A DNA stretch of 64,000 nucleotides, from assembly GCA_033675265.1 (NCBI GenBank), contig JAUJYZ010000140.1, positions 124,001 through 188,000 of the forward strand, given 5' to 3'. A program made the translations under genes and the position numbers. This document shows positions 34,781 to 45,845 of this stretch, one piece after another (the stretch's first letter is position 1; the number at the start of each line of letters is the position of its first letter). Source of the DNA: Actinostola sp. cb2023. Lineage: Eukaryota > Cnidaria > Anthozoa > Actiniaria > Actinostolidae. The notes beneath the pieces were generated by a model. That model saw nothing but the letters and a program-made list of their open reading frames with translations, searched no databases and had not been told where the DNA came from.

Positions 34781-34858
34781 TCAGTCAGAAAATTAGACTG
34801 TTATGAGAGAAGTTGAAAAATTCATAAAAAACGTCATCTAGGCTTGGTGGGCTTTTAA

Positions 34859-35626
34859 CCCATTTGCTCCTGAGCTATTTTGAGTTTTTTAGGGGTTTCC
34901 ATGGAAATCTTGACAGTTCTGAATGCCCGTGGGCTCGAGTTCTCACGTGGTTTGCCTTTCTTCTTGGGATCTCTTCGTGGCCAGTAGTTTTACCTGATTG
35001 AAGAGGTCAATTTTGCATTTTAGAGTGTTTTATAGCCATTATTCACCACAGAAGCTCCCAGAACAGCATCATTAAGCTTGAATGGTGTGGTAGAGACTGT
35101 TCTGCTGAAAGAACCCAGCAGCGAGAAGCGATTTTCACGAAGACATCTCGGCAGTGCCGTTACGGAATTCAAAATGGCGGACTCAACTGTGAAATCGTCT
35201 CTCTGGTTGTTCTGTGGTGGATTCCAGGACCTACAAAGGCATTTTGGGCGACTTTGGACTTGTAAAGAATGCAACCGGTGCAATATTTTGTCTGTAGGAC
35301 CGAGTGGCTCGACACTCTAAAAAAGTCTAAAAAACGGAACGCAATGATGTATTTTGGAAGAAATTCCAAGTCAAATGTCGTTCATTTTCATGGTGTGAAA
35401 TTGCGTCAAAACGCGCATTTTTGATTTCTATGAAAAACAAATTGAACTAATGTCCAGAAATCGGACCTGTAAGTCAGTTTACTTGAGGTTAAAATTTGAA
35501 GAGTTATCTAGTTGTCACTAATAATAACTGGCCATGAGATTGATGTTACGAAAATTCAGAAAGTTAGAATTTTTCAAAGCAGTATTGATGTTTACGGCAG
35601 GTTTCGGCCGGTGAGGAGTCAATGGG
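34859..35626. mobile_element. piggyBac-type MITE, copy 3 (768 bp, internally deleted)
   Basis: Begins CCCATTTGCTCCTGAGC after TTAA (34855-34858) and ends GAGGAGTCAATGGG before TTAA (35627-35630). The interior matches copies 1 and 2 but lacks about 250 bp around 35325-35340. Confidence 0.82.
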
Positions 35627-35630
35627 TTAA

Positions 35631-35950
35631 AGGTGTTTGCCTAGAGTGTTTTGGAACTGCCATATACCGAGATTTTTCGAACGGCCTAAAGTTACACTAA
35701 CTTTTTCTTACTCGATTGAACTGAGGTTTACATCAAGTATCACCCATAGTCTTTGATCAGGAAGTTTGGTATCATGTGCATTTTATTGGGATACGCGTTG
35801 CCATAGCAACAAGAAACAAGCAACATTGAAATCACCTTACCAGCAACTCAAATACTGAGCGCTTTTGAGGAGATCCAGAAAACCAATGGCATTTTGCAAA
35901 AATATGGTATCTAACAAAACACATATCATGGAATCAAGAAATTCTGTATA
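35631..35950. other. No recognised feature
   Basis: Unique spacer between two MITEs. Nothing assignable. Confidence 0.45.
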
Positions 35951-37000
35951 CAGTGTGTTGCCCTAAATCCGGCCGCTTTTTGCATTAATCGCTGTATCTT
36001 ACTTTAGAAAAATAGTAGCGGTCTAAAAATTAGTCAAAGGCTAGATTTCTCTTTCACCTACCTTGTCACAAATTGACATTTATTTTAATTCAACATTGAG
36101 CTTGTTATATTCAAAAATATTGATCCAGGTAGATGCCCTAAGTTCGGCCAGGTTGCCCTAAATTCCGGCCATAAATAAGCAGGAATTGCTCGGTAAGTTT
36201 TACATTATCTTCCATCGTTTTAACTATTTTTTTCCGCAATGCTATAATAAAGGACTTTTTAAGTCATTCTACATGAAAAGATTGTAAAGATAAATTGTAA
36301 AAAGACCGAAAAAAGACCCTCCTCTACTACTTCATTGGGAACCCTGTATAACGGGTCTCTCCTGCGCCCACAATGACATCTAGAGTGCTTACCATTTACC
36401 TGGAAAAACTGGAAATTCCACTTTGAAAATCAAATTGTATGTGTATTTCCGATCTGAAAGTTCGAATTCCAGAAAGCTCGGGCTTCCGTTTCAGCATAGT
36501 TAATAACTATGGTTTCAGGTAATCCGGCCACTTTTCCCGCTCTGTTTTGTATGTGACTTGTGGCCGGATTTAGGCATACATATGTACCTACCAAAATATG
36601 CACGTAATTTCACCTGACCTGGACTTCCGTTTATTTAAGCCGTTCATGATTGTTTTTCTTTGTGTCCAAAGCTACTCATTAACGTCGTATTTCTGCCAAA
36701 TATAATCTGTTTACGTTCCATAACTTACGAGGACATGTTTGAAGACTTTGCCCACATGACTTAAGATGCACGAAAACATGAAAGTTACTGAAGCGATTAT
36801 TTTACCTACTTTCAAAACACATTTGAATTCCCGCCTAAAAAGCGGTCAGGAATCCTACAACAGCAGTTAATAAACCTAAACTCATCAATAATTCATGCGA
36901 TTATCTTGTTTGTCATTTTTTGAAATATTCGAGAAATCACAGCGCTTTAAAGTTAAAATGGCCAGATTAGGGTACGGCCGGTATTTAGGGCAACACACTG
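35951..37000. mobile_element. TA-flanked MITE with iterated terminal motif (1050 bp)
   Basis: The ends CAGTGTGTTGCCCTAAAT and ATTTAGGGCAACACACTG are inverted repeats flanked by TA (35949-35950, 37001-37002), as in Tc1/mariner/pogo elements. TGCCCTAA-TCCGGCC-like words recur inside near 36132, 36156, 36521 and 36560. No transposase frame. Confidence 0.85.
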
Positions 37001-37983
37001 TACATGTTTGATTTTGAATAATTTGCAAAAAATATGATTCTTCTTCGATTTGCATGTCAAAAGAAATTGCTCAGTATTGTATATTTAATGGTTTTATAAA
37101 ATGACTTTTAAAATACGGCAAAATCTTCCTTCAGCTTATATTTTGATTTTGATACCTTGAACGTTTCAGGGGCAGTGTCTCCTTCATAATAACGAGAACG
37201 AAAACCGTTGATTTTTGAGTCAGCGCCTATTAGTCAGATTTGAGCGCTATCCTAAATTTATTCAAAACCACTCGAATGATTTGTTTAGAAAAGCTCAGCA
37301 TGACTTTATGATTGTATATAAGCATGATTGATTCTGTCAAAAATAACCCCATCATTGAAGAGTGGACATCATTATACATGTTGCTTCGTTCTACTACTGT
37401 GAACAGAGAAACTCACTCACACCCATACTTCTCTCGGTAGGGAGATAGATATAGCCATATATGGACTAACACGTTGACATGTTGTTAAATATTTAGAATT
37501 TGCAGTCAGGATTCATGACACGTTGGAGTACTGTAAATCTTCTATGAAGCACCCCCCTCAAATAAGCGCCTCCCCATGGTTAAAAAATGGTTAGGTATGT
37601 GCGGCGAGATGTTCAGACCTGGATCCTGTTTTTGGAATTTGTCACTCGAAAACCTGGATTTACGAATTTCCCAAATAAAAAAACCTGGATTTACGAATTT
37701 TTATTGACGATCTGATACGATGCATTCGTCAGGATATTTTGCCAGACTAACACTCTAACACCTTTACGTCTGACTGACGCCATTATTATTGTTCATGCGG
37801 AGTTTTACTGAAACGCCGATACCACATTATGCAAATTATTAAAAATTAATAGGTGGTTCATTTAGGCTATAACCTGGATTAATGATTTTTATGCGTTCAT
37901 TTTACCTGGATTAGAGAATAAAATGGCCCAAAACCTGTACCCTGTACCGCTGCACATATATATCATGTAATTATTGGGAGTAA

Positions 37984-37985
<2 letters not shown>
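37001..37985. other. No gene; short ACCTGGATTTACGAATTT repeats
   Basis: ACCTGGATTTACGAATTT occurs at about 37651 and 37684, with looser versions near 37871 and 37908. Otherwise unassigned. Confidence 0.45.
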
Positions 37986-38023
<38 letters not shown>

Positions 38024-38031
38024 GCTCCCCT
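37986..38031. repeat. Poly(C) tract, 46 bases
   Basis: An unbroken run of C, likely to be miscounted in any assembly. Confidence 0.95.
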
Positions 38032-38039
38032 CCGGGCTC

Positions 38040-38150
38040 CCCTCTATTAAGCGCCCCCTTTTAGAGCCGTTTTGTAATAAGCGCCCCCTCTAATAAGCGC
38101 CCCCCTCTAATAAGCGCCCCCTCTAATAAGCGCCCCCTCTAATAAGCGAG
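38040..38150. repeat. TAATAAGCGCCCCCTC tandem repeat
   Basis: Five to six 16-17-bp units. The same word (AAATAAGCGCCTCC) appears singly at 37560. Confidence 0.9.
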
Positions 38151-38344
38151 GAAGTTGACATTGAGATCTGAAATATCGTTTTTGAAATACTGCTTTCTTA
38201 TCGATCGATTGGCTGATGGTGAAGAGCTATTGTATTCATGCATGACGTCAATGTTTACAAACAGTATATAGACAATATTATGGTAGTCAGGATCGACATA
38301 AAATGTGGTTAAGGTTCAACAATGTGAAGCAAGTTTTTACATAC

Positions 38345-38424
38345 TTGGTAGAACGAGATGATCGTTTAGCTTGAGCAGCTTTTGTGCCTTGAGACGGCTC
38401 ATCTTCTGTTTCTTGGTCACTCAT
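38345..38424 (-). CDS. Candidate first coding exon (possibly of the ERCC6L2-like gene)
   Basis: ATG at 38424 (minus) opens 26 codons, MSDQETEDEPSQGTKAAQAK then RSSRST, ending ACCAA|GTATGTAAAA, a strong donor. An acidic then basic low-complexity start is common for nuclear proteins. About 160 bp upstream is a CCGCCATTTTG word typical of animal core promoters. The end phase (2) fits the exons at 28757 and 26751, so this could be exon 1 of the ERCC6L2-like gene. No sequence homology proves it. Confidence 0.5.
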
Positions 38425-38574
38425 TTCTCATAACGCTCAAAGTCATCACAAATACGGTCAACGTGCTGCTAAACATCTATATAGATTTTTGATTATTTAA
38501 AAAGCGCTCAGAATCTCGAAGCTTTTAAAAATCACTGTTAGAAAGATTAAAAACAAACAAATTCAGCTCAACCG

Positions 38575-38600
38575 ACTTTGCCGCCATTTTGTTTTTGTCC
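38575..38600 (-). promoter_or_regulatory. Possible core promoter with YY1-like site
   Basis: On the minus strand AAAACAAAATGGCGGC contains AAAATGGCGGC, a YY1-type motif often placed just downstream of animal transcription starts. It lies upstream of the candidate first exon. Confidence 0.35.
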
Positions 38601-38684
38601 CAGCATGCACAGCGCGCGAAGCACAGGCATACCGAGACTCAATGTTTGTTTTGTGGGGTTCCTGTGGTAGCCATTACTGCTCCG

Positions 38685-38752
38685 GCATTCTCGTACCCAG
38701 AGCCCTCTCCTCATTTGGTTTGACGAGTGGGCACTGGGTACGAGAATGGGCC
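38685..38752. mobile_element. Short foldback
   Basis: CATTCTCGTACCCAGAGCCC and GGGCACTGGGTACGAGAATG are inverted repeats around a 28-bp loop. Confidence 0.8.
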
Positions 38753-39412
38753 TTCATGGTTGCATGGATCATTATTCCAGCTGTTACCATCTCCCCCCCG
38801 GGCTGACCCTCGGGGATTTGTATTTTTTTTTCTTGGGACTACAAATTCCCTGTCCCTGGACCGTCAGAAATAACAAATTCCCCGCCCCCGGGCAAAGGAA
38901 AAGCTAGACGCCTATTTTGGAAAGAGTTATCGACCACGTACTGACTAAGAAGTCCAAATCATGAAGTGTTTCCTTATAGTTATAACTTCAAAAAGCCTTT
39001 AACTTTGCAAGACCTTGTTTTTCAAGCCAATCGACGACAAGAGTAGTCTCTAGGCGGCGAATCCCATTATTATGAATCCTGTCATTGATCCGGTCAAGTT
39101 ATCCCCGCTCCCCACCCCCGGGGCAACACGTTGTTGTACAAATTTTATATTTTACGCAACCTCGTCCCCAGGGCCCTCTCGTCTCGCAGTTTAGCCAACA
39201 AAGAAATTGCCAAGAATACTCTATGTGAACTCGAAAAAAATACGAAGACGATTCACCGGAAGTTGAGCTGCTCATATTAGTAGATTCCAAGCCACTTTGT
39301 CTGGTACAGGAAAAACAACCACTTTCATTGTATGTGGGCTTTATTTCCAGGCATAATTTTGAGCATAATACCTACAATTGAGCATAATTTTGAGCATAAT
39401 AGTCCGTTTTCT
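38753..39412. other. No recognised gene
   Basis: C/G-rich patches (38795-38890, 39105-39125) and a decayed foldback-like word GTCCCCAGGGCCCTCTCG at 39165. Nothing coding. Confidence 0.45.
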
Positions 39413-39594
39413 GAACCTTAACATTTTGGTACGTATTTCAAAATAAGGGATGGGTCACGTGACCTGTTACGTCACAAATCACGTTTTTCAATATGGGGAG
39501 ACGGAGACAAAAGGTACCAAAGTTATTTTTGTGTTTTTACCTTTGTTTTAATGTCCTTATTATGAATCTGCCTTAACACCTGGACCATCGTTCA
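39413..39594. mobile_element. Foldback element, left arm (host of the YR element)
   Basis: CCTTAACATTTTGGTACGTA through CACCTGGACCATCGTTCAT is the reverse complement of 45905-46096. The two arms were one foldback before the 6.25-kb element landed between them. It contains GGTCACGTGACC. Confidence 0.9.
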
Positions 39595-39601
39595 TTTTAA
39601 A

Positions 39602-39772
39602 TGGGCCTGAATGTAATTTAGGCGAAGTTAAAACCGAGTCATGCTGCGCAGCGGTCTTACCCATTCTTACCACGTAGGGGGACCCCCTCAGGTATTTTGG
39701 GCTCTGGCGTGGTTGGTAGCTTTGGCATTCGCGAAGTGAAGTGCTGTCAGGGGCGGCTGATTCAAGTTTTTC
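39602..39772 (+). repeat. YR element A1 repeat
   Basis: 171 bp, TGGGCCTGAATGTAATTTAG to GGCTGATTCAAGTTTTTC. Matches A2 (45489-45659) except for two substitutions (near 39661 and 39702). Confidence 0.95.
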
Positions 39773-39811
39773 GCTCGTTTATTGGTGCTGGGAGTTCTCT
39801 CTTTTGAAGCT

Positions 39812-40887
39812 ATGGCAGAAGAATCGGGGCAGTTACCACCAACTTCAGCGTCCTCATCCCAAGCTACTTCGATTTCGCCGGAAATTGTGGCTGCCATCCA
39901 ATTGGCCGTGGATCGCTCAATGGCAGCAAATCTTCAGTCGACTGGTTCTCTCCCTCAACCTAGTGTGCCGGGAGCTGTTACTGCTATGATGGTCCCTACA
40001 GTTGAAGCTTTGTCAACAGCCGGTGGGGCAGGTGTGTCAAGTCAAGCAGGCGCCATTGGAGGTAGGTGCTCGTTGGTTGTGCCCTCGTTCATGAATACCT
40101 TTTCTTCGCCTGTCGTGTCAGCTTTGCCATCGACGACGGCGTTGACGAGCGCTATTGCCACAGGCTCAATGGGTCCTCCAATTCCAGCAGCCATAGCGGG
40201 TAGCCCCATCGGTATTCTGCCCACCCTTTACCAACCGTTTGTGGTGGGACCGGGATATTCCCCAGTTTCAGCGAGGTTAGTCGCTCAAATTGTGTCGGGC
40301 AAGTTTGTGGATCTAAGTGATTTGCTACCATCGAATTTGACCCCCGTGACGGAGTCGGAGCCGCAGTTATTGCTGGATGGCCGCCTAGTGTTGACCAGTC
40401 AGCCCAAAAAGCACAAGCGTCGCTTGGAAGACGTGGTGAGTTGGTCGGAGGCTTTTTCAATTTATTCCTTGATACTGGTGTCGTACTATCCCCAGCGCTG
40501 GAAGGATTTGCTATTGTACAAGCTGGTCATAATTCGTACCAATCGCCTCTTCAGCGGGATGGGCTGGTTATCATACGATCAGGCATTTCGGGAGCATGCA
40601 GCCGCGATGCAGTTGACAGATTGGTCGCAAATAAATGTCCAGCTGTACAATTTTCATACGGCTGGCTCTCATCGCCCAGACCGGTACCGATGCAAACAGT
40701 CTGCATCTCTTGGAATCGAGGCCACTGCTCAGCACCCTATTCCCCCTGCCGTTATGCCCATCGTTGTTTGAAGTGCTCTGGCTCCCATCGGGAAGTGGAA
40801 TGCACAAGCAGGCAGGCACCGCAGTCAGCTAAGCCTAGAGGCCGTTCCCCATCGCCTGGATCGGCACACAAATATCGTAAGCATTGA
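39812..40887 (+). pseudogene. YR element gag-like ORF, one frameshift
   Basis: The protein starts MAEESGQLPPTSASSS (ATG 39812; a TTG-led extension back to 39782 is not needed). It has a low-complexity N-terminus and then a conserved DIRS-type Gag block: SWSEAFSIYSLILVSYYPQR, WLSYDQAFREHAAAMQLTDW and NVQLYNFH. After a -1 type shift near 40690 it goes on in the other frame with CISWNRGHCSAPYSPCRYAH and RCLKCSGSHREVEC, a Cys/His-rich nucleic-acid-binding end. From family knowledge this would package the RNA. The frameshift makes this copy defective unless ribosomal shifting occurs; I saw no slippery heptamer. Confidence 0.82.
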
Positions 40888-42470
40888 TATGTTTTGCTGC
40901 TGCGACGGTTGATACTCTTCGTATCTTAATTAGTTGCCGTGGCGATTTTGGAACTTGTCATATCTTGCCGTTAGGCTACGACATGTGGAACGTACTGTGA
41001 TTGCTGCGAATTATATTGCTGCTATGACATTTGGAACTTGTCGTATGTCTGTTATATTGCTGCTTTGACACTTGGAACTTGTCGTATACCTGTTACTTTT
41101 ATTGCTGCTATGACATTTGGAACTTGTCGTATACCTATTATATTGCTGCTATGACATTGGGAACTTGTCGTATACCTGTTATATTGCTGCTATGACATCT
41201 GGAACTTGTCGTATACCTATTATATTGCTGCTATGACATTTGGAACTTGTCGTATACCTATTATATTGCTGCTATGACATTGGGAACTTGTCGTATACCT
41301 GTTATATTGCTGCTATGACATTTGGAACTTGTCGTATACCTGTTATATTGCTGCCTGTTACATTGCTGCTATGACATTTGGAATTGTCGTATACCTTTAT
41401 ATTGCTGCTATGACATTTGGAACTTGTCGTATGTCTATTAATATATTGCTGCTATGACATTGGTAACTTGTCGTATGTCTATTATATTGCTGCTATGACA
41501 TTGGTAACTTGTCGTATGTCTATTTACTGCTGCTATGACCTTGGTAACTTGTCGTATGTCTATTATATTGCGGCTATGACATTTGGAACTTGTCGTATAC
41601 TTGTCTATTAAATATTGCTGCTATGACATTGGGAACTTGTCGTATGTCTATTATATTGCTGCTATGACATTTGTAACTTGTCATATGTCTATTATATTGC
41701 GGCTATGACAGTTGGAACTTGTCGTATGTCTATTAATATATTGCTGCTATGACATTGGTAACTTGTCATATGTCTATTATATCGCTGCTATGACATTGGT
41801 AACTTGTCATATGTCTATTATATTGCTGCTATGCATGACATTGGTAACTTGTCATATGTCTATTATATCGCTGCTATGACATTGGTAACTTGTCATATGT
41901 CTATTATATCGCTGCTATGACATTGGTAACTTGTCATATGTCTATTATATTGCGGCTATGACATTGGTAACTTGTCATATGTCTATTATATTGCTGCTAT
42001 GACATTGGTAACTTGTCATATGTCTATGATATTGCTGCTATGCATGACATTGGTAACTTGTCATATGTCTATTATATCGCTGCTATGACATTGGTAACTT
42101 GTCATATGTCTATTATATCGCTGCTATGACATTGGTAACTTGTCATATGTCTATTATATTGCGGCTATGACATTGGTAACTTGTCATATGTCTATTATAT
42201 TGCTGCTATGACATTGGTAACTTGTCATATGTCTATGATATTGCTGCTATGATATTGGTAACTAATTGTCGTATGTCTAATATACTGCTGCTATGACATT
42301 GGTAACTTGTCGTATGTCTATTATATTGCGGCTATGACATTGGAAACTTGTCGTATAACTGTTATATGGCTGCTACGACAGTTGGATTTTGTCGTATTCT
42401 TATTATATTGCTGCTATGACTCGGAACTTGTCGTATACCTTTGATATTACTGCCTTGACATTGGAAACTT
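40888..42470. repeat. 41-bp minisatellite inside the YR element
   Basis: About 37 copies of a 41-bp unit (TTATATTGCTGCTATGACAT, TGGTAACTTG, TCATATGTCTA) lie between gag and RT. Variants GGAACTTGTCGTATACC dominate the left half and GGTAACTTGTCATATGTC the right half, and some blocks repeat as groups. 41 is not a multiple of 3, so it cannot be a coding repeat. Shorter or single-copy versions would be expected in other copies of the element. Confidence 0.93.
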
Positions 42471-42641
42471 GCCATGCCGCTTCAACGTTAGTTCATAAGT
42501 AGATAGTCCCAGGAGCATACTAGTCACAAGCGCGCTAATGCACGATTTCGGGCGTCCAGGGGTGATCGAGCCTGCGGCGCGTTTGGGTTATCGCATTTTT
42601 ATTTATTTATATTCTTTATTTTATTCTTTATTTGCCGTTAC

Positions 42642-44302
42642 ATGCATGCCAGCTGCGGTTGTGCTCATCTGTTGTGCTCATCTGTTTCTACAGCCGTTCT
42701 TCAGCTGCCCTCAGTTGCCAATGTTACACCGCTCAAATACGATAGCTTTGCTCGGGAACTACAAAGTCATCCGGATCAAGGTCGTGTTTCCTTTGTCTTA
42801 GACGGTATCCGCCACGGCTTCAAGCTAGGATTTGATTCCTCACCCCCCCTTAGATCGGCCAAGCGGAATAAGAAGTCTGCTGAAGACCAACCAGCTGTGA
42901 TTGATGAGTACTTGGCCAACGAGGTCGCTCTGGGCAGGGTAGCGGGCCCCTTCTCGCATCCCCCGATCCCGAGTTTGCACATCAGTAGCTTTGGAGTCAT
43001 TCCTAAGAGTGGCCAACCCGGGAAGTGGCGCCTAATCGTTGACCTTTCTTCACCCGAGGGTGCCAGCGTAAACGATGGTATTGATCCGGATAGCTTTTCT
43101 CTGCAGTATATTAGGGTCGATGACATTATTAAAATGGTTAGCAAGTTGGGCAAGGGCGCTCTCTTGGCAAAATGGGATGTGCTGACAGCGTATCGCAATG
43201 TGGCCATTCATCCTACCGATCGCGCTCTCTTGGGCATGAGATGGCGCGGCAAGTTTTACGTGGACCTAGCTCTACCGTTTGGCCTTCGATCGGCGCCGTT
43301 TATATTTGACTCCATTGCGACTATGGTGGAATGGATTTTAGTTAACAACTACCAGGTCTCCGATCTGGTCCACTACCTCGACGATTTTATTACTACTGGG
43401 CCGGCGGACACCGACGTGTGTGCGCGCAACCTAAGCATCGCCCTACAAGTATGCACTAGTCTGGGAATCCCGCTTCATCCCGGCAAATGTGTGGGCCCTT
43501 CAACCAACCTAGTCGTTTTGGGGATCGAATTAGATTCGGTTAACCAAATTGCACGGCTTCCTCACGATACACTATCCAAGCTTCTTCAACTTATCCGCAC
43601 TTGGGTGACGCGCCAATGGTGCCTTAGGCGGGAGCTTGAATCACTTATTGGCCATTTGCATCACGCAGCTAAAGTCGTTTGGCCAGGCAGAGCTTTTCTC
43701 CGGCGTATGATAGGCTTGTCATGTTGCTTTAGACATGGTAACCACCCAATTCGCCTGAACGTGGAATTCCATTTAGATTGGAAATGGTGGCTCCAGTTTC
43801 TGGAATCATGGAACGGAGTCAGTTTTTGGCTTTACCCGGGTATGACAGCGGCGGCCTCTATGGAAGTTACGTCTGACGCGGCTGGGGCGTTAGGTTATGG
43901 CGCCTTCTTCAACCAGGAATGGTTCAACGGTCTTTGGTTTAAAGGACAACTCTCCATAGCGTACAAGGAATTGTTTCCTGTGGTCGTTGCAATGTGTGGG
44001 GTCATCATTGGTTTAAACAGCATGTCATGTTCAGATCTGACAATGAAGCGGTGGTCGCAATCCTTAATTCGAGAACCTCCAAAGTCCCTTGTATCATGCA
44101 CCTTCTGCGCAGTCTTTTGATGGCAGCAGCGCGGTTTAACTTCTCCTTTGCTGCTGTTCACGTTCCAGGAGTCCAGAGCCCAATTGCTGACGCTCTTTCT
44201 CGCTTTCGTTGGCAGGATTTCAGGCAACTAGCTCCATGGGCACTACCATCGCCGTCGCCGATTCCACGCCATCTTTTGGAAGAGCTAACTTCACCTCTCT
44301 AG
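42642..44302 (+). pseudogene. YR element reverse transcriptase-RNase H, one frameshift
   Basis: DIRS-type RT: VTPLKYDSFARELQSHPDQG start block, FGVIPKSGQPGKWRLIVDLS, AKWDVLTAYRNVAIHP (catalytic Asp), LPFGLRSAPFIFDSIA and HYLDDFITTGP (YLDD active site). Then LGIELDSVNQIARLP, RRELESLIGHLHHAAKVVWP and the RNase H start MEVTSDAAGALGYG and AYKELFPVV. Near 43992 the frame shifts (TGTG, perhaps a dinucleotide gain). The rest of RNase H is in the other frame (HVMFRSDNEAVVAILNS, VPGVQSPIADALSRF) up to 44302, overlapping the recombinase ORF. In these elements RT copies the genomic RNA into a circular DNA. Confidence 0.9.
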
Positions 44303-45246
44303 ATAGTCAGTGTCGAGAATTCCTTCTCCAGGGCCTGGCCCCTTCGACGCGTCGGTCCTACGCTACGGGTCAGAGGAAGTTTATTAACTTTTGTACCCAG
44401 CTGGGTAAAAGATATCCCAATGGCTCGGTTTGCCCAACGGACGAGTGGACTTTGTGCTTATTTGTAACGATGTTGTCGAACTCAATTCAGCATTCGTCGA
44501 TAAAAGTATACCTTTCTGCAGTGCGGGCGTTGCACATCGAACAGGGCTTTCCCGACCCATTAGTCAACTGTCTTAGGCTTGAGAGAGTGGTCAGAGGTAT
44601 TAAGCGGGTCAAAGGTATTCGGTCGACAGAGCGCTTACCGGTTACGGATGACATCATGCTAACAATTTACAGGCATCTCAACTCCGGCTTGGCGGACCAC
44701 AACATGCTTTGGTCGGCCTGTTGTTTGGCCTACTTTGGCTTCTTGCGCTCGGCGGAATTCACTGTGTCCAGTCTAAATAACTACTCGGCAGCCATACACT
44801 TGAATGTGCAGGACATAACCGTTGATTCGAGGACGTCACCGTCCTGTATCAGGATGAACATTAAAGCCTCTAAAACAGACCCTTTCCGCAAGGGTTGCTT
44901 TGTGCATATCGGTAGGGCGAAACCTCCTTTATGTGCTGTGGAGGCTATGCTTGCATATTTGTCCATCAGAGGTGATGCCTCAGGCCCCCTTTTTCTGTTG
45001 CAGTCTGGAGAGCCGTTATCACGCGCGTTACTGACGAAATGGCTAAGAGACATACTGACCGCTGCCGGAATCCCAGGGAATTACTCGAGTCATAGTTTTC
45101 GTATTGGCGCCGCTACAGTTGCCGCTCGTAACGGGGTCCCCGATCATTTGATACAGACCCTGGGTCGATGGTCCAGTAACGCTTACCGAAGCTATATTAG
45201 AACACCTGTGAAGGCTTTAGCCGCGACTTCTGCTAAGCTAGCTTGA
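44236..45246 (+). CDS. YR element tyrosine recombinase
   Basis: 336 codons from ATG 44236, intact. The N-terminal SAM-like part is APSTRRSYATGQRKFINFC. The catalytic part contains FLRSAEF (first Arg), KASKTDPFRKG, then SHSFRIGAATVAA (His-x-x-Arg) and LGRWSSNAYRSYIR (Trp in place of the second His, nucleophile Tyr). It should join the circular DNA intermediate to a target with a short matching core, here TTTTAAA. The start overlaps the RNase H end, as usual in this group. It ends 3 bp short of the region leading to B1. It is the only fully open long gene of the element. Confidence 0.93.
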   Translation: MGTTIAVADSTPSFGRANFTSLDSQCREFLLQGLAPSTRRSYATGQRKFINFCTQLGKRYPNGSVCPTDEWTLCLFVTMLSNSIQHSSIKVYLSAVRALHIEQGFPDPLVNCLRLERVVRGIKRVKGIRSTERLPVTDDIMLTIYRHLNSGLADHNMLWSACCLAYFGFLRSAEFTVSSLNNYSAAIHLNVQDITVDSRTSPSCIRMNIKASKTDPFRKGCFVHIGRAKPPLCAVEAMLAYLSIRGDASGPLFLLQSGEPLSRALLTKWLRDILTAAGIPGNYSSHSFRIGAATVAARNGVPDHLIQTLGRWSSNAYRSYIRTPVKALAATSAKLA

Positions 45247-45374
45247 ATTAAACGTGTTTTGCATGAACATACGTATCTTCATTTATCGTCGGCGGGTGCT
45301 TGGTAAAGTTTGGAGAGTTCGTGGTACCATGGTAACCTGGCCACAGAATTCTTCCAAGCACCCTTGGTAGATTC

Positions 45375-45481
45375 TGGTGGTGAGCTGTGGCCCGGTTGCC
45401 ATGGTTACCGCCATGGACGGGCAAGGTCAGGCGACCAACGCTCACCAGGGTACCTAGCCCAAACTTATCATTGACGATGAG
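45375..45481 (+). repeat. YR element B1 repeat
   Basis: 107 bp from TGGTGGTGAGCTGTGGCCCG to CATTGACGATGAG. It appears identical to B2 (45739-45845) and holds the inverted repeat GGTTGCCATGG/CCGCCATGG. TTTTAAA and A2 follow. Confidence 0.95.
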
Positions 45482-45488
45482 TTTTAAA

Positions 45489-45659
45489 TGGGCCTGAATG
45501 TAATTTAGGCGAAGTTAAAACCGAGTCATGCTGCGCAGCGGTCTTATCCATTCTTACCACGTAGGGGGACCCCCTCAGGTATTTTGGGCCCTGGCGTGGT
45601 TGGTAGCTTTGGCATTCGCGAAGTGAAGTGCTGTCAGGGGCGGCTGATTCAAGTTTTTC
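45489..45659 (+). repeat. YR element A2 repeat
   Basis: 171-bp second copy of A1. B1-TTTTAAA-A2 reproduces the joined-end sequence of a circular intermediate. Confidence 0.95.
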
Positions 45660-45738
45660 CCCTCCCTCCCTCCTCTGGATTAGTTTCGGATTAGGTGAGT
45701 ATAACTATTCCACTGATCTTCAGTGTGACGGGTACCTA

Positions 45739-45845
45739 TGGTGGTGAGCTGTGGCCCGGTTGCCATGGTTACCGCCATGGACGGGCAAGGTCAGGCGACC
45801 AACGCTCACCAGGGTACCTAGCCCAAACTTATCATTGACGATGAG
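45739..45845 (+). repeat. YR element B2 repeat (right end)
   Basis: 107-bp second copy of B1. It is followed by TTTTAAA and the host foldback. The 79 bp between A2 and B2 (CCCTCCCTCCTCTGGATTAG etc.) are single-copy. Confidence 0.95.

Noticed and set aside
42538..43207. Overlapping frames on both strands in the RT region
   Set aside because: Shadows of the reverse-transcriptase frame.
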